A DNA stretch of 64,000 nt, from the NCBI RefSeq assembly GCF_000016505.1, contig NC_009706.1:620001-684000 (forward strand). The letters run 5' to 3'. The notes beneath the pieces are model-generated. The model made no database searches. It was given only the letters and a program-made list of their open reading frames with translations, and was not told where the DNA came from. The DNA comes from Clostridium kluyveri DSM 555 (GTDB lineage Bacteria; Bacillota; Clostridia; Clostridiales; Clostridiaceae). Below are positions 19,789 to 29,709 of the stretch, one piece after another. The first letter of the stretch is position 1. Every line of letters begins with the position of its first letter. The translations under genes and the position numbers were made by a program.

Positions 19789-20985
19789 ATGGAACAGTTG
19801 TGTGAAGTAGAAGAAATAAAGCATCTGGCTAATAAATATTATTCTGAAGTGGTAAACTTAAGGAGATATTTTCACACATACCCTGAAGTTAGTAAAAAGG
19901 AATTTAATACTCAAAAGAAAATAATTGAAGTGTTAGAAGGTCTTAGTTTAAATATCAGAAAAGCAGGGGGAACTGGTGTTATTGCAGAGCTTAAGGGGGG
20001 AAAGCCAGGCAAAATAGTAGCAATTCGTGCGGATATAGATGCTTTGGCTATAGATGATGAAATAAGTAAAGATTATAAATCTAAAAATAAAGGTGCATGT
20101 CATGCTTGCGGACATGATGGACACACTGCCATACTTATAGGTGTTATAAAAGTATTATGTGATATACGTCATAGAATAGAAGGTACTTTAAGATTTATAT
20201 TTCAACCTAGTGAAGAAGAAGTAATTGATGGTTCAGGGGCAGCAGCCATTATAGAAGATGGGGGTTTAGAAGGCGTAGAAGCTATTATAGGAGCTCATCT
20301 GTGGCAGCCTATTGAAATTGGAACAGTGGGAATATCAAAGGGACCTGTAATGGCTGCCAGTGATGAATTTGTAATAATTATTGAGGGAAAAGCAGGTCAT
20401 GCTTCTATGCCACACCAAACTATAGATTCAATATTAACAGCTTCTCAGATAGTTGTTGCTTTAAATACAATTGTGGGAAGAGATGTAGATCCTATGAAAC
20501 AGGCTGTGGTATCGGTAGGTGTATTTCAGTCAGGACATATTTATAATGCCATATCAGGGAAGGCAGTATTAAAGGGAACCATTAGATCCCTTGATGAAGA
20601 TGTGAGAAGAGAGGTGCTTATGCATATTAAAAAAATTGTGAAGCATATATGTGATATGGCAGGAGCTCACTGCAGCCTTCAAAAAAGCTCATGTACCTAT
20701 GTCCTTAATAACGATTCTAAAATTACAGATATTATACTTGAAGCGGGAAAAGAGGTAATGGGAGAGGGAGCTCATGAAGTAAAGCCGTGTATGAGTAGCG
20801 AAGATTTTTCCTACTATTTACAGAAAGTACCGGGGTGCTTTATTTTTATAGGTATAGGAAACCCCAAGAAGGGGATTATTTATCCTCAACATCATCCTAA
20901 ATATGATATAGATGAAATGGCATTATTATATGGTATTGAAGTTATGTCCAATGCAGCTTTAAAATTACTTTCCAAATTAAAATAA
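19789..20985 (+). CDS. M20-family amidohydrolase (N-acyl amino acid hydrolase type)
   Basis: A 398-aa metallopeptidase-like hydrolase. It shows FHTYPEVSKKEFNT, the metal-binding block GACHACGHDGH and QPSEEEVIDGSGA, as in hippurate hydrolase/IAA-amino acid hydrolases of subfamily M20D. It would remove acyl groups from amino acids in the cytosol; the precise substrate is open. The ATG at 19789 is used because GGGGAGG lies 9 bases upstream. It is 41 bases after carB and may be a tail gene of that operon. Confidence 0.9.
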   Translation: MEQLCEVEEIKHLANKYYSEVVNLRRYFHTYPEVSKKEFNTQKKIIEVLEGLSLNIRKAGGTGVIAELKGGKPGKIVAIRADIDALAIDDEISKDYKSKNKGACHACGHDGHTAILIGVIKVLCDIRHRIEGTLRFIFQPSEEEVIDGSGAAAIIEDGGLEGVEAIIGAHLWQPIEIGTVGISKGPVMAASDEFVIIIEGKAGHASMPHQTIDSILTASQIVVALNTIVGRDVDPMKQAVVSVGVFQSGHIYNAISGKAVLKGTIRSLDEDVRREVLMHIKKIVKHICDMAGAHCSLQKSSCTYVLNNDSKITDIILEAGKEVMGEGAHEVKPCMSSEDFSYYLQKVPGCFIFIGIGNPKKGIIYPQHHPKYDIDEMALLYGIEVMSNAALKLLSKLK

Positions 20986-20987
20986 AT

Positions 20988-21011
20988 AGGATGTTATAAT
21001 TATAACATCCT
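20988..21011. terminator. Palindromic hairpin between convergent genes
   Basis: A perfect 24-base palindrome (12-bp half sites, AGGATGTTATAA) sits between the amidohydrolase and the histidine kinase stops. It lacks a T-run but is well placed as a bidirectional terminator. Confidence 0.6.
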
Positions 21012-21024
21012 AAAGAATAGAAAC

Positions 21025-22242
21025 TTAATTGAAAGGAAGTATAACTTTAAACATGGAACCCTTGCCTAAAGCACTTGATACAGTTATATTTCCTTTATAT
21101 TCATTAACTATGGATTTTGCTATAGATAGACCTAAACCAAAGTTGCCATTTCTATTTGAACGGGATTTATCCACTTTATAAAATCTTTCAAAAATTTTAT
21201 CTAAGTGTTCTTCTGGAATACCCTCTCCTGTATCGGATACAGTAAATTCAATTTTATTTTTTATTGTGTGCATTTTTATGTCTATGGAACCTTTTTCATA
21301 GGTATGTTTTATAGCATTATCTATGAGAATAGCTGCAAGTTGTTTGATACGTCCTTCATTGCCTGAAAAAATTACATTTTGTTGTATGTCATATGAAGTA
21401 TGTATTTTATATTTTATAAAAGTAGCTTCAAAAGGTATTATTGATTGGATAATAGCATTACTTAAGTTAAAGCTGGAAATAGATAATGATGCTTCATATG
21501 AGTCTGATCTTGCAAGAAAAAGAAGTTCTTCTATAAGCTTAGTCATTCTAGCTGTTTCCAGTTTGATATTTCCAAGCCATTTACCTTGAGCTTCTACAGT
21601 TTCATTTTTGTTATCTAAAACTATGTCAAGATTAGTGGTTATGACTGCTAGAGGGGTACGAAGTTCATGGGAAGCATCTGCAACAAAAGACTGCTGCTTT
21701 TTCCAGGCATTTATAATAGGTTTTAAAGAAGTATTAGCAAGAAATAGACTTATTATAAATACCAATATGAGACTTGCTATACAAACTAATACAGATATAA
21801 TAATCAGTCGTCTTAATACTTCACTGTCAAAGGACTTATCCTGAAAAATTATGATAAATCCATATTTTTTTGGAACTTTAAGATACCTAAAATTAAAACT
21901 TTCATATATAATGGTACCCCGAGGGTCTTTATTGTTAAAAATATTCTTTATTATATTATAAGATACTTCCTCAGATAATGTAAAATTGCTGGAAGTTTCT
22001 TTTATTCTACCAATTTTATCCGTTTTAATAAAAAAGTTTTCTGAAGATATAAGCTCTCTATTTGGATGTTCAGGAGGGGGAGGAATATCTTCCATTTCTG
22101 ATGTTTTAGTCATATGCATATATGAAGAACGTTCAAAACTTCTTTCCATTAACACATATATACCTGAAAATATGGTTATTAGAACCAAACCTGTTAATAT
22201 TAAATTGATCAAAATCAATTCTATTTTTAATTTTCGAAACAT
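21025..22242 (-). CDS. Sensor histidine kinase
   Basis: A 405-aa membrane kinase. Two transmembrane segments (about 8-32 and 146-169) flank an extracellular sensor domain containing a Pro-rich IPPPPEHP stretch. The H-box SHELRTP has phospho-acceptor H192; the N, G1 and G2 boxes follow (DNAIKHT, DTGEGIPEEH, GLGLSIAKSI). No HAMP domain is obvious. It lies 3 bases after its response regulator. By position it probably senses envelope conditions and controls the divergent glycosyltransferase operon. Confidence 0.94.
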   Translation of the reverse strand: MFRKLKIELILINLILTGLVLITIFSGIYVLMERSFERSSYMHMTKTSEMEDIPPPPEHPNRELISSENFFIKTDKIGRIKETSSNFTLSEEVSYNIIKNIFNNKDPRGTIIYESFNFRYLKVPKKYGFIIIFQDKSFDSEVLRRLIIISVLVCIASLILVFIISLFLANTSLKPIINAWKKQQSFVADASHELRTPLAVITTNLDIVLDNKNETVEAQGKWLGNIKLETARMTKLIEELLFLARSDSYEASLSISSFNLSNAIIQSIIPFEATFIKYKIHTSYDIQQNVIFSGNEGRIKQLAAILIDNAIKHTYEKGSIDIKMHTIKNKIEFTVSDTGEGIPEEHLDKIFERFYKVDKSRSNRNGNFGLGLSIAKSIVNEYKGNITVSSALGKGSMFKVILPFN

Positions 22243-22245
22243 AAT

Positions 22246-22923
22246 TTAAACCTCTTTTAGACAATAACCTATTCCTCTTATGGTTTCTATAATAACATTA
22301 CAATTCAATCTTCTAAGTTTTTTCCTAAGATAGGAAAAATACACTTCAATATTGTTATTCATCTCTACATCAGAATCAGGTCCCCAGACCCTGTCTAATA
22401 TCTGATCTTTGGTCAATACTTGATTTTTATTACGAGCCAGAAGTTCCAATAGCTGAGATTCTTTAGATGTAAGCTTAACTTTATTTTCTTTATACTGAAG
22501 TTCTCCTCTTAAGGGATCAAAAGTTAAAGAAGCCAATTGTATGGTTCCGCATTGAATAAAATCTATATGCCTCCGTCCAAGAGCTCGTATTCGCGCTAGA
22601 AGCTCCTCCTTGGAAAAAGGTTTTATTAAATAGTCATCTGCCCCCTGATCTAAGCCCTCTACTCTGCTGCTTATAGAATCCATAGCTGTTAATATAATTA
22701 CAGGAGTTCTGATGCCCCTGTTTCTAATATGCTTTAAAACCTCCAAGCCATCTTTTCCAGGAAGCATTCTGTCTAGTATTATAATATCATATATATCTAT
22801 TTCTGCCATTTCCTGTCCTTTAATTCCATCATAGGCAGAATCTACATTGTAATTGTTTTTTTTCAATATATAAACTAGGGCTTCCGAAAGCATCACTTCA
22901 TCTTCAATTAAAAGTAGTCTCAT
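22246..22923 (-). CDS. OmpR-family response regulator
   Basis: A 225-aa regulator with receiver domain (acidic pair ED at 7-8, phospho-acceptor D51 in ILDRMLP, Lys in KPFSKEE) and a C-terminal winged helix ending in IETIRGIGYCLKEV. GAGGAGG precedes the ATG. It is divergent from the GT2-GtrA-GT39 operon; a set of 10-bp phased repeats in front of that operon is its most likely binding site. Confidence 0.95.
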   Translation of the reverse strand: MRLLLIEDEVMLSEALVYILKKNNYNVDSAYDGIKGQEMAEIDIYDIIILDRMLPGKDGLEVLKHIRNRGIRTPVIILTAMDSISSRVEGLDQGADDYLIKPFSKEELLARIRALGRRHIDFIQCGTIQLASLTFDPLRGELQYKENKVKLTSKESQLLELLARNKNQVLTKDQILDRVWGPDSDVEMNNNIEVYFSYLRKKLRRLNCNVIIETIRGIGYCLKEV

Positions 22924-23130
22924 AATAATTCCTCCTCATTATAAGATGTGTTTATATAAAAATTATAATTGGCAAATTTTAAATATCTGAAAATTTTTAG
23001 TAACAATACTATAAATTATATAATAACAATATACGATAAATCTTCAATATAAACAATATTGAATACATATTTAAGCAAATGATCAAATTATATACTATAT
23101 GTTCAAAGTTAATTTACATTTATTAACGAT

Positions 23131-23160
23131 GTTTTTAAGTGTTTTTTAAGGTTTTAATAT
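23131..23160. promoter_or_regulatory. Three 10-bp phased repeats, candidate OmpR-type operator
   Basis: Three successive decamers beginning GTTTT start at 23131, 23141 and 23151 (GTTTTTAAGT, GTTTTTTAAG, GTTTTAATAT). Exact helical phasing is typical of OmpR-family binding sites. A -10-like TATATT follows at 23167, just before the GT2 gene, with no good -35, as expected for an activator-dependent promoter. Confidence 0.55.
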
Positions 23161-23195
23161 AAAAATTATATTAAACTAAATATGAGGTGAATTAA

Positions 23196-24164
23196 ATGTA
23201 TAAAAGTGTTATTTACTCTATAATAGTACCTCTATATAACGAGGAGCTGGTTATTGATGAAACTTATAAAAGATTAAAAAGTATAATGGACTCCACGTCA
23301 GAAGATTACGAGCTCCTATTTGTAAATGATGGAAGTAGCGATGCCACACGAAAAAAGGTGGAAAAAATATGTGTTAAGGATATGAATGTAAGACTTGTTA
23401 ATTTCTCCAGAAACTTTGGACATCAATGTGCTATAACTGCTGGGATGGAAGTTTCCATAGGAGAGGCAATAGTTGTAATAGATGCGGATCTTCAAGATCC
23501 TCCAGAAGTTATTCTTGAAATGATTAAAAAATGGAAGGAGGGCTATGATGTTGTATATGGAAAAAGGGTAAAAAGAGAAGGGGAATCTTTCTTTAAAAAA
23601 TTTACTGCTAAAGCTTTTTACAGAATGCTTAAAAATATGACTAGTGTTGATATACCTGTGGATACAGGGGATTTCAGACTTATAGATAGAAAGGTGTGTA
23701 ATACTTTAAACTCACTGCCGGAAAAGAATAGATATGTAAGAGGATTAGTAAGCTGGATTGGATATAAACAGACTTTTGTAGAATTTGTAAGACAGGAAAG
23801 ATTTGCAGGAGATAGCAAATATCCTATTAAAAAAATGATAAAATTAGCTCTTGATGGTATAACTTCATTTTCATATAAGCCCCTTGCCTTTTCAGGTTAT
23901 TTAGGTGGAATATCTTTTTTTGTGGGAATATTAATTATGGTAGTAGATATTATTAAACATTTAACAGGTGGAATAAGCATAATAAATTTTGCCTTCCTAA
24001 TATCTATTGATTTAATCATGTTTGGCGTAATGTTAAGCTGCCTGGGAATAATTGGCCAGTATATAGGTAGAATTTTTGATGAAAGTAAGGGAAGGCCTAA
24101 TTATATTATTGAAAGTATTATAAATGATAGAAAGGTTGATAAAAAGCATGACTCAGTTAATTAA
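23196..24164 (+). CDS. GT2 glycosyltransferase, undecaprenyl-phosphate sugar type (GtrB/CsbB-like)
   Basis: A 322-aa enzyme with a GT-A fold domain (SIIVPLYNEE at 8-17, VNDGSSDATR, the metal-binding IDADLQDPPE) and two C-terminal transmembrane segments (about 232-255 and 265-290). This matches the family that moves a sugar from a nucleotide donor to undecaprenyl phosphate on the inner face of the membrane. The next genes code for a GtrA flippase-like protein and a GT39 transferase, which fits a three-step pathway for decorating a surface polymer or protein. Confidence 0.92.
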   Translation: MYKSVIYSIIVPLYNEELVIDETYKRLKSIMDSTSEDYELLFVNDGSSDATRKKVEKICVKDMNVRLVNFSRNFGHQCAITAGMEVSIGEAIVVIDADLQDPPEVILEMIKKWKEGYDVVYGKRVKREGESFFKKFTAKAFYRMLKNMTSVDIPVDTGDFRLIDRKVCNTLNSLPEKNRYVRGLVSWIGYKQTFVEFVRQERFAGDSKYPIKKMIKLALDGITSFSYKPLAFSGYLGGISFFVGILIMVVDIIKHLTGGISIINFAFLISIDLIMFGVMLSCLGIIGQYIGRIFDESKGRPNYIIESIINDRKVDKKHDSVN

Positions 24165-24579
24165 AACAAAGTATCCCATACTTAATCGTATTTTTAATGG
24201 TAAATTAAAGTGCATAAGTCGTTTTTCGGCTACAGGAGTATTAAATACTCTGGTAGATTTTTGTGTATTTACTATATGTGAGAGTTTATTTGGAATACAT
24301 TATGCCTTAAGTCAAGTTTTGGGTTATGGTTTTGGAATAATAAATAGCTTTATAATGAATAAAAAGTGGACATTTGAAAGTAAAGCTTCTAATAAGAAAG
24401 TATATCATGAACTGATACAATTTATTGTAGTTAATGTCTGTTCTCTTACAATTACTGTAGTGTGTATGAAGCTTTTAGTAAATAACTTTAGTATAAATAT
24501 TTATATATCTAAAGTTATTGTTACTTTAATAGCTCAAGTTGTGAATTTTTTATTGTATAAACTTTGGGTGTTTAATTAA
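24148..24579 (+). CDS. GtrA-family membrane protein
   Basis: About 143 aa with four transmembrane segments (FSATGVLNTLVDFCVF is the first). GtrA proteins are thought to flip lipid-linked sugars made by the GT2 partner. It overlaps the GT2 gene by 17 bases, which suggests coupled translation. The ATG at 24148 follows a weak AAAGG; ATG 24124 in the same frame is an alternative. The NKKWTFESK motif typical of the family is present. Confidence 0.88.
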   Translation: MTQLIKTKYPILNRIFNGKLKCISRFSATGVLNTLVDFCVFTICESLFGIHYALSQVLGYGFGIINSFIMNKKWTFESKASNKKVYHELIQFIVVNVCSLTITVVCMKLLVNNFSINIYISKVIVTLIAQVVNFLLYKLWVFN

Positions 24580-24596
24580 ATAAGAGGGGGAAATGC

Positions 24597-26822
24597 ATGA
24601 AGAGTGTAAAATTCAAAAAAGAAAAATTTCCAATAGCAATAATTTTGATTTTATCTGCTGTACTAAATTTTGCTAACTTAACTATAGAAGGATATGGAAA
24701 TGAATATTACGCTGCAGGTGTAAAAAGCATGCTTATAAATTTTAAAAACTTTTTCTTTGTATCCTTTGACCCAGCCGGATTTGTGTCTATTGATAAACCT
24801 CCTTTAGGCTTTTGGATTCAGACTATTTCTGCTAAAATATTCGGATTTAGCGGCTGGAGTATAATATTTCCTCAAGCTCTTGCAGGAGTTATATCAGTTT
24901 GGCTTATATATTATATTGTAAAAAGATCTTTTGGAAATATAGCTGGAACTATTTCGGCACTTTGTCTTGCAATTACCCCTGTTTTTGTGGCTGCCAGTAG
25001 GAATAATACCATAGATAATCTTTTGGTAATGACACTGCTTATTGCTTGTGTATTCATCTCTAAGGCTGCAGAAAAGGGTAGATTTAAATATCTCATAATA
25101 AGCTTGGTTTTAATAGGTATAGGCTTTAATATAAAGATGCTTCAGGCTTACATGATTATACCAGCAGTATATGTAACCTACCTTATTTCTTCAGCTGTGT
25201 CTGTAAAACAGAAAATAAAACACCTGCTTATAGGTACAATTGTACTTGCTGTAGTATCATTATCCTGGGCAGTAATAGTGGATTTGGTACCCTCACAGTA
25301 TAGACCTTACGTAGGAAGCAGTACCAATAATACTGTTATGGAACTTATATTAGGACACAATGGACTTGAAAGATTTAATAACAGTGGTATGGGCGGCATG
25401 GGAGGAAGACAAGTACCGGGGGAATTTGGAAATGGATATGGTACACAAAATCAGAGGGGCAGCGGAAATGCTCAAAATGGAAATTGGGCTAATAGACAAA
25501 AGACTGTAGAGGACAGTCAAAATGGAAATATGGCTAATTTTTCAGGTGGAAATGGCAGTATCCCAGAGGGAATGAAATTACCAGAGGGGTCATCGGGAGG
25601 AAGAAGTCCCCAAGGTGGTGGTATGGCAGGAAACTTTGGCGGTCAGACAGAAGCAAGTATTACCAGATTATTCTCTAAAAATGTTTTATCAGATCAAATA
25701 GTATGGTTTTTACCTCTAGCCATATTTGGATTCATTGCAGGAGCAATAGTGGAAAAGTTGAAGTTTACCTTTGATAATAGAAAAAAACTAGATTTAATAT
25801 TATGGATTTTTTGGCTTATTCCTGAATTTTTATATTTTAGCTACACTAAGGGATTGTTCCATCAATACTATTTAACCATGATGGCTCCACCTATTGCAGC
25901 TTTGTCAGGAATAGGGCTTGTTTCCATGTGGAAGCTTTATAAGGAAAAGAGTAAGAATATCACATGGCTTTTATTGCCAGTATCCCTTGTTGCAAATGGT
26001 CTAGTTCAGCTTCTAATGTTATCCTATTACAGCAATATATCCTCTGCAATTAAAACTGTCATTGTATCTTCTTTAATATTGTGTTTTTCAGCATCTGCGC
26101 TACTTATAATATATAAAGCAGTAAGGAAAGGCAATTTAGAGCAGGTTGGGAATATAAAGGTTGGAAAGGCATTGACAGCTCTTGCCTTTATAGGAATTTT
26201 AATAACCCCTGCTATTGGCTCTGCGGCTACTATAAATCATAAGATGAACGGTACCATGCCTTCAGCAGGATTGGAGCTTCTATCAAATAGTGAATCTGGT
26301 AATTTCATGATGGGAGGAAGAGGTTCCGAGGGCAGTAATAATGAGAAACTTATAAAATTCCTTGAAAGTAATATCACAGATGAGAAATATATTCTTGTAG
26401 TTTCCAGTGCAACTTCTGCCCAGGATATAATACTACAAACCGGCAAGGGGATAATGGCATTAGGTGGTTTTACAGGTTCTGATAAGATACTTACCTTAGA
26501 TAAATTTAAAACCATGGTTAAAAACGGAGAAGTTAGATATGTACTTACAGGGGGAATGGGAAGAGGTTCCATGGATGATATTATGAATTGGGTAGAGAAA
26601 AATGGTAAGGTGGTATCGGAAAGTCAGTGGAGAGATACGGTAGAGTCTCAGGAGAGAAAGGGATATTTACATTTTAATATAACTGGATATGATAAAAATG
26701 CAGATTCAAAATATAACTATAAAAATAATAATTCAGGTAATAACAGTGGAAACAATAGTGGTGGTGGACCAGAGGGCATGAATTCACAAGTGCTATACGA
26801 TTTAAAAGGCAGCGTAAAATAA
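24597..26822 (+). CDS. GT39/ArnT-like glycosyltransferase (YkcB-like) with a Gly/Asn-rich insert
   Basis: A 741-aa polytopic GT-C enzyme. The first extracytoplasmic loop has the family signature with Glu/Tyr (GYGNEYYAAGVKSM) and SIDKPPLGFW; later come NTIDNLLV and several membrane segments. It should transfer the sugar from the polyprenyl carrier to an acceptor outside the membrane. Residues about 260-352 are a low-complexity Gly/Asn/Ser/Gln-rich insert, and another Asn/Ser/Gly run lies near the C-terminus. Last gene of the GT2-GtrA-GT39 operon, 17 bases after gtrA. The acceptor is unknown. Confidence 0.9.
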   Translation: MKSVKFKKEKFPIAIILILSAVLNFANLTIEGYGNEYYAAGVKSMLINFKNFFFVSFDPAGFVSIDKPPLGFWIQTISAKIFGFSGWSIIFPQALAGVISVWLIYYIVKRSFGNIAGTISALCLAITPVFVAASRNNTIDNLLVMTLLIACVFISKAAEKGRFKYLIISLVLIGIGFNIKMLQAYMIIPAVYVTYLISSAVSVKQKIKHLLIGTIVLAVVSLSWAVIVDLVPSQYRPYVGSSTNNTVMELILGHNGLERFNNSGMGGMGGRQVPGEFGNGYGTQNQRGSGNAQNGNWANRQKTVEDSQNGNMANFSGGNGSIPEGMKLPEGSSGGRSPQGGGMAGNFGGQTEASITRLFSKNVLSDQIVWFLPLAIFGFIAGAIVEKLKFTFDNRKKLDLILWIFWLIPEFLYFSYTKGLFHQYYLTMMAPPIAALSGIGLVSMWKLYKEKSKNITWLLLPVSLVANGLVQLLMLSYYSNISSAIKTVIVSSLILCFSASALLIIYKAVRKGNLEQVGNIKVGKALTALAFIGILITPAIGSAATINHKMNGTMPSAGLELLSNSESGNFMMGGRGSEGSNNEKLIKFLESNITDEKYILVVSSATSAQDIILQTGKGIMALGGFTGSDKILTLDKFKTMVKNGEVRYVLTGGMGRGSMDDIMNWVEKNGKVVSESQWRDTVESQERKGYLHFNITGYDKNADSKYNYKNNNSGNNSGNNSGGGPEGMNSQVLYDLKGSVK

Positions 26823-26837
26823 TATTTCAGAGTGGTT

Positions 26838-26871
26838 TTCAAGTAGGCTTTTATTTTAAGGTCTACTTGAA
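26838..26871 (+). terminator. Terminator of the glycosyltransferase operon
   Basis: TTCAAGTAG (26838-26846) pairs with CTACTTGAA (26863-26871); a weak T-rich tail follows. Placed 16 bases after the GT39 stop. Confidence 0.6.
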
Positions 26872-26924
26872 CTTTATGTAAATATATGTAAAAATATTAA
26901 TTTGTTTGAAAGTACCTATAATGT

Positions 26925-26985
26925 GTTATAATAAAGATAATTTTATCCTAATAAAAGTCCTTCTGACATGTCTGTTTAAGAGGAT
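26925..26985 (+). promoter_or_regulatory. Possible promoter and terminator-like leader before hemA
   Basis: A TATAAT lies at about 26925. Some 30 bases later an imperfect hairpin (AAAAGTCCTTCT with AGAGGATTTT, two bulged bases) ends in a six-base T-run, inside the leader of hemA. It may be a second terminator for the upstream operon or an attenuator of hemA; the sequence does not decide. Confidence 0.35.
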
Positions 26986-27040
26986 TTTTTGTTTGGATCA
27001 AACTAAATATTTTGTAATTGTAAATGTTGGAGCTGATAAA

Positions 27041-28240
27041 ATGATACAACTTATAGGTATAAAGAGCCAGTGTGATATTGGAATAAGACAAAAATTTTCT
27101 ATTACTTCCGAAGTGTTAGAAGGCAAATTGAAATATATTAATGAACTTGTGGGAAGTGTGTTAATTTTGAGTACTTGTAATAGGACTGAGATATATGTGG
27201 ATTCAAATTTAGAAGAAAAAAAACTTATTGATACTGTATTTTATGGGTTGGATTGGGATTATGATCTTGTGTCATATATTTTTTATATAAAAGATAAATA
27301 TGCGATTAAGCACTTAATGGAAGTTAGCTGCGGTTTTCACTCTAAAATTTTAGGAGAAGATCAAATTTTAGGACAGATCAAAACAGCCTATGATGCGGCC
27401 TTAGAAGCTAAAACTATAAAAGGTAAACTTCAAAGGCTCTTTCAAAAGGCAATAACCTGTGGTAAAGAATTTAAACATATTTGTGAAAGTTATAGGATCC
27501 CTGTGTCCATTCCCTCAATAGTTGCAAAAGAAATTTTAAATATGGATATTAGAAAATATATGATAATTGGTTTTGGAAAGATAGGACAATTATTATTTAA
27601 GTATTTAAATAATTCACAGGCCCAAATTATATATATTGCAGTGCGTGATTTAAACAAGGTTCATGATTCATATAAAAAGTGCGGTAAGATTAGATTTATA
27701 TCTTTTAAAGACAGAAAAAGCTATTATAATGATATAGACTGTATTGTAAGTTGTACTTCTGCACCTGATAAAATAATTTCCAAGGGAGATCTTCCCTGTA
27801 GGAAATTGACCATATTTGATTTAGCGGTACCTGAAGATATAGACAGGAATGTATTAGATTTGGATAATGTAACACTTTATGATATTGATAATATAAGTGT
27901 CATAGATGAAAAAAATAAGGCTATAAGAAAAAAAACCATGGGAAAATATAGATATATACTTGAAAATCATATAGACAAATTTATTAAATGGGAAAAATTA
28001 CATCAACTTTCTCCCGAAATACAAAAGGTAAAAAAATATGGTGATGAAATATGTGAAAAAAGGATAACTACATTTAAAAATAAAAAACACACCAAAGACA
28101 ATGACATTCTTGTAAAAACTATGATAGAAAGTACTGCTAGATTCTATATAAATAGGGCAATAGAGGTAATGAAGGAGGAAAAATTAAATGGAAGAGAAGA
28201 GGAGTGTCTTAGATTGATAAATAAGATATTCTGTAAATAA
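27041..28240 (+). CDS. hemA: Glutamyl-tRNA reductase
   Basis: HemA reduces glutamyl-tRNA to glutamate-1-semialdehyde, the committed step of C5 tetrapyrrole synthesis. The 399-aa protein shows the catalytic Cys in [10 protein letters not shown] (C46), the [13 protein letters not shown] block and a Rossmann NADPH site ([12 protein letters not shown]). ATG 27041 is chosen because GGAGCTGA precedes it and the conserved N-terminus MIQLIGI begins there; an open extension upstream is not conserved in character. hemL follows directly, but hemB, hemC and hemD are not here. The product probably feeds corrinoid or siroheme synthesis. Confidence 0.95.
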
Positions 28241-28263
28241 TATTGTATATAGGAGAGTATAAA

Positions 28264-29532
28264 ATGAGAAATGATAAAATATTTGAAGAATCAAAACTAT
28301 ATATGCCAGGTGGAGTAAATAGTCCTGTGAGGGCTTTTAAAGATGTTCCCTTAAATCCTCCTGTAATAAAAAAAGGCAGGGGTGCTTACATATATGATGA
28401 AGATGGCAATGAATATATAGACTTCGTGTGTTCCTGGGGGCCAATGATTTTAGGCCATTGTGATGAGGATGTAGTAAATGCTATAAAATATACTAGTGAA
28501 AATGCTATATCTTTTGGAGCTACCACGAAAATTGAATTAGAGCTTTCCAAATATATATGTACTACTATGGATAATATAGAAATGATTAGGATGGTTAATT
28601 CAGGTACAGAAGCTACTATGAGTGCAGTGAAGCTTGCCAGAGGGTATACAAGGAGAAATAAAATAATAAAATTTTCCGGATGTTATCATGGACATTTTGA
28701 CGACTTTCTTGTAGAAGCAGGCTCAGGTGTTATGACAGAGGGGATTCCCGGAAGTGCAGGAGTTCCTAAAGATAGTATAAAAAATACTATTATAGCTGAA
28801 TACAATAATCTTGAAGATGTAAAAAATATCTTTAACAAGTATGGCAGCGATACTGCAGCTATTATAGTAGAGCCTGTGGCAGGAAATATGGGAGTAATCC
28901 CAGGAAGGATAGATTTTTTAAAAGGACTTAGAAAACTCTGTGATGAATATGGAAGTCTCCTTATTTTTGATGAGGTAATGAGTGGGTTTAGGGTTGCTTA
29001 TAAAGGTGCTCAAAGCTTATATGGAATAAAACCTGATATCACTACCATGGCAAAAATTATGGGAGGAGGATTGCCCTGTGGTGCTTATGGTGGTAGAAAG
29101 GATATTATGGAAAATCTCTCTCCCCTTGGACCTGTATATCAGGCTGGAACCATGTCAGGAAATCCAATTGTAATGGCTGCAGGACTTGCCACTTTGAAGA
29201 AACTGAATGAAAATCCTGATTATTATGTTAAGCTTGAAAAGCTGGGTAAAAAATTAGAGAAAGGTATAAAACAAATATCAAAGGATAAAAACATACCTAT
29301 GGTAATAAATAGATGTGGAGCCATGTTTTCTATATTTTTTACCAGTGACTCAGAAGTTAAAAATTATAAGGATGCAAGGAAATGCGATACAACTATTTTT
29401 GCTAAATTTTTTCAGCATATGCTTGAGCGAGGCATTTATATAGCACCTTCCCAGTTTGAAGCTATATTTTTAAATGTGAAACATACAGAAGAACACATTG
29501 ATAAATTCTTACAGGCAGTTAATACTTTTTAA
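28264..29532 (+). CDS. hemL: Glutamate-1-semialdehyde 2,1-aminomutase
   Basis: HemL converts glutamate-1-semialdehyde to 5-aminolevulinate with pyridoxal phosphate. The 422-aa product contains [36 protein letters not shown] and the PLP-binding Lys in [17 protein letters not shown] precedes the ATG at 28264. It follows hemA by 23 bases, so the two C5-pathway steps are co-transcribed. Confidence 0.97.
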
Positions 29533-29598
29533 GCTTTTATTTAGAAATACTTAAAATATTTAATTTGAAGGTATAATTTTATATACATTGATTAATAA

Positions 29599-29631
29599 AA
29601 TAAGGTTAAAAAAATTTTAGCCTTATTTTTT
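29599..29631 (+). terminator. Terminator of hemA-hemL
   Basis: A 13-bp stem with a 3-base loop (29599-29627) is followed by a T-rich run, a classical Rho-independent terminator. Confidence 0.85.
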
Positions 29632-29709
29632 ATGTAATTATATAAAATATATTTAATTTTTTTAATATATGTATTATAATTTGCTTAATAAATTTAAGAG
29701 GGTGACGGT

